From positions 62,001-126,000 of the forward strand of contig JBMNPM010000006.1 in NCBI GenBank assembly GCA_050943595.1: a stretch of 64,000 nt of DNA, in the 5' to 3' direction. The DNA comes from JAXGXJ01 sp050943595 (lineage in GTDB: Bacteria > Actinomycetota > Thermoleophilia > RBG-16-64-13). This document shows, one piece after another, positions 63,288 through 64,000 of this stretch. The notes below the pieces were generated by a model. It saw only the letters and a list, made by a program, of their open reading frames with translations, made no database searches and was not told where the DNA came from. Made by a program: the position numbers and the translations under genes. Positions within the stretch are counted from its first letter, which is position 1; the number at the start of each line of letters is the position of its first letter.

Positions 63288-63325
63288 TTTAGAAAACACA
63301 AAACCCCGCCGGGAAGCCGGCAGGG
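63288..63325 (-). terminator. Leader terminator of the transcobalamin-like/ECF operon
   Basis: On the minus strand CCCTGCCGGC, a short loop and CCGGCGGGG form a stem (63325-63304) followed by TTTTGTGTTTTC. It lies between riboswitch 2 and the first gene, as expected for transcriptional attenuation. Confidence 0.85.
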
Positions 63326-63378
63326 CGCGCTTTTCCTCACCTGTCGCCGAGTACTCCATCCTCGTGGAGGTACTCGCA

Positions 63379-63545
63379 GAGGACTGGGCAGGTTTTCTGG
63401 CTTCCGATTGATCTATCCATCCGCCTCTGCTGCCTTCCCAGGCCTCTCGGCCCAGTGACTCTCTACATGAGAACACAGAAGCGGCAACCGGTTACAGCGA
63501 CGGGATCGCGCCGGTCTCCCACCGGCTTCCCTGACACCACAGCCG
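63379..63545 (-). ncRNA. Cobalamin riboswitch 2
   Basis: On the minus strand the element shows GGGAAGCCGGTGGGAGACCG, GATCCCGTCGCTGTAACCGG, AGAGTCACTGGGCC, CCTGGGAAGGC and the B12 box GAAGCCAGAAAACCTGCC, in the right order and spacing. It heads the operon from the SLH-DUF4430 gene down to the ECF S component. Confidence 0.95.
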
Positions 63546-63573
63546 CGCCTATTACTATTTTTGTACGCGGAGC

Positions 63574-63603
63574 ATTGTATACGTTGGCAGAAGCGCAGCG
63601 CAA
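63574..63603 (-). promoter_or_regulatory. Predicted promoter for riboswitch-2 operon
   Basis: On the minus strand TTGCGC (63603-63598) and TACAAT (63579-63574) are 18 bp apart. The start would fall near 63567, about 20 nt before the riboswitch. The same TTGCG-N18-TACAAT pattern occurs before leuC. Confidence 0.5.
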
Positions 63604-63727
63604 GCCCAAGCCGCGCTTTGGTATTTCTCGCCGCGCACATTCCATTGCTCAGAGTGCCTACTGGGGCTCGGGTATCTAGCGACCTCAGTCTGTCCAAACA
63701 AGGCCACCACCCGCCCGGTGACCAGTT

Positions 63728-64000
63728 CTAATTCGCAAACTCAGACGCCGACCGGTAGATGTCCTGCACTACGCTGTTTTTAGGATTGGCCTCTGAAAGT
63801 ACTCTCAGCTCCTCCAGGAGGGTGTCCCGGAGAGCCGGTCTTCCCTCCTCCTTGGCGTGGTTGAGGATGTTAAAGAGCCCTCTGGCCAGCAGTTCTCGTA
63901 CCGTCGTATCATATGGATGAGCCTCGGCTAGAGCGCGCAGTTCACCAAGGAGTTCGTCGCGGCGGGTAAGGTCACCCTCCTTCTCGGCGTCGACAAGGGT
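63728..64000 (-). CDS. C-terminal part of a helical-repeat protein (5' end beyond window)
   Basis: The last 90 codons before a TAG at 63730-63728 are open to the window edge. They contain two degenerate copies of a unit of about 43 residues: one with RRDELLGELRALAEAHPYDTTVRELLARGLFNIL and the next with LRDTLLEELRVLSEANPKNSVVQDIY. Each is preceded by AKEEG or KEG. It is an alpha-helical, TPR/HEAT-like solenoid of unknown role. Confidence 0.75.
   Translation of the reverse strand, partial: TLVDAEKEGDLTRRDELLGELRALAEAHPYDTTVRELLARGLFNILNHAKEEGRPALRDTLLEELRVLSEANPKNSVVQDIYRSASEFAN

Overview
The window is GC-rich bacterial chromosome, densely packed and mostly minus-strand. It looks like a monoderm, anaerobic or facultative lineage, most likely a deep-branching Actinomycetota. 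The reasons are high GC, S-layer-homology (SLH) anchored surface proteins, many lipoproteins, ferredoxin-dependent 2-oxoacid oxidation, 2-hydroxyacyl-CoA dehydratase-like proteins and DtxR-type iron control. This placement is inference; there is no rRNA gene in the window.

Region 1-10.1 kb: a dtxR-feoA-feoB ferrous iron operon (feoB runs off the left edge) with a DtxR-like operator, a DHA2 drug exporter, a DegV protein, leuCDB with a recognisable promoter, an SLH-anchored cell-wall hydrolase, and a conserved protein of unknown function. Region 10.4-19.5 kb: a protein of unknown function, then a six-gene minus-strand operon ending at a strong terminator. The operon encodes a pyruvate-type 2-oxoacid:ferredoxin oxidoreductase whose beta subunit is fused to a NuoG/GltD-like flavoprotein and sits with HydB/HydC (NuoF/NuoE)-like subunits. 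It looks like a 2-oxoacid oxidoreductase wired directly to NAD(P), possibly by flavin-based bifurcation or confurcation.

Region 20-41 kb: small unknown proteins, MscS, a broken SDR gene next to a MITE-like repeat, cysK, metY, a HAD phosphatase, a DUF362 ferredoxin protein, an FNR-type reductase, acnA, leuA, a second repeat copy, a class I CoA-transferase, divergent 2-hydroxyacyl-CoA dehydratase-like genes, UspA, an RRM protein, a NYN-LOTUS protein, a WecA/TagO-type glycosyl transferase and a PAP2 phosphatase. Region 41-44.3 kb is patchy: a CWC zinc-binding protein, a lower-GC lipoprotein and a clearly AT-rich SMR efflux pair that look imported, followed by 700 bp with no convincing gene.

Region 44.3-63.6 kb is a corrinoid island with two cobalamin riboswitches, each followed by an intrinsic terminator. 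The first controls btuF-btuC-btuD-cobN-lipoprotein-chlID (corrinoid or metal-tetrapyrrole import plus a cobaltochelatase-type enzyme). The second controls a cassette resembling animal transcobalamin/intrinsic factor taken apart. Separate alpha/alpha-toroid (alpha-domain-like) and DUF4430 (beta-domain-like) proteins are anchored by SLH domains, lipid or a membrane helix, and are followed by a complete ECF transporter (T, fused A-A', S). I read this as a surface relay that captures corrinoid and hands it to the ECF importer; it is the most interesting system in the window. The last 270 bp hold the end of a helical-repeat protein. I saw no tRNA, rRNA or CRISPR array.
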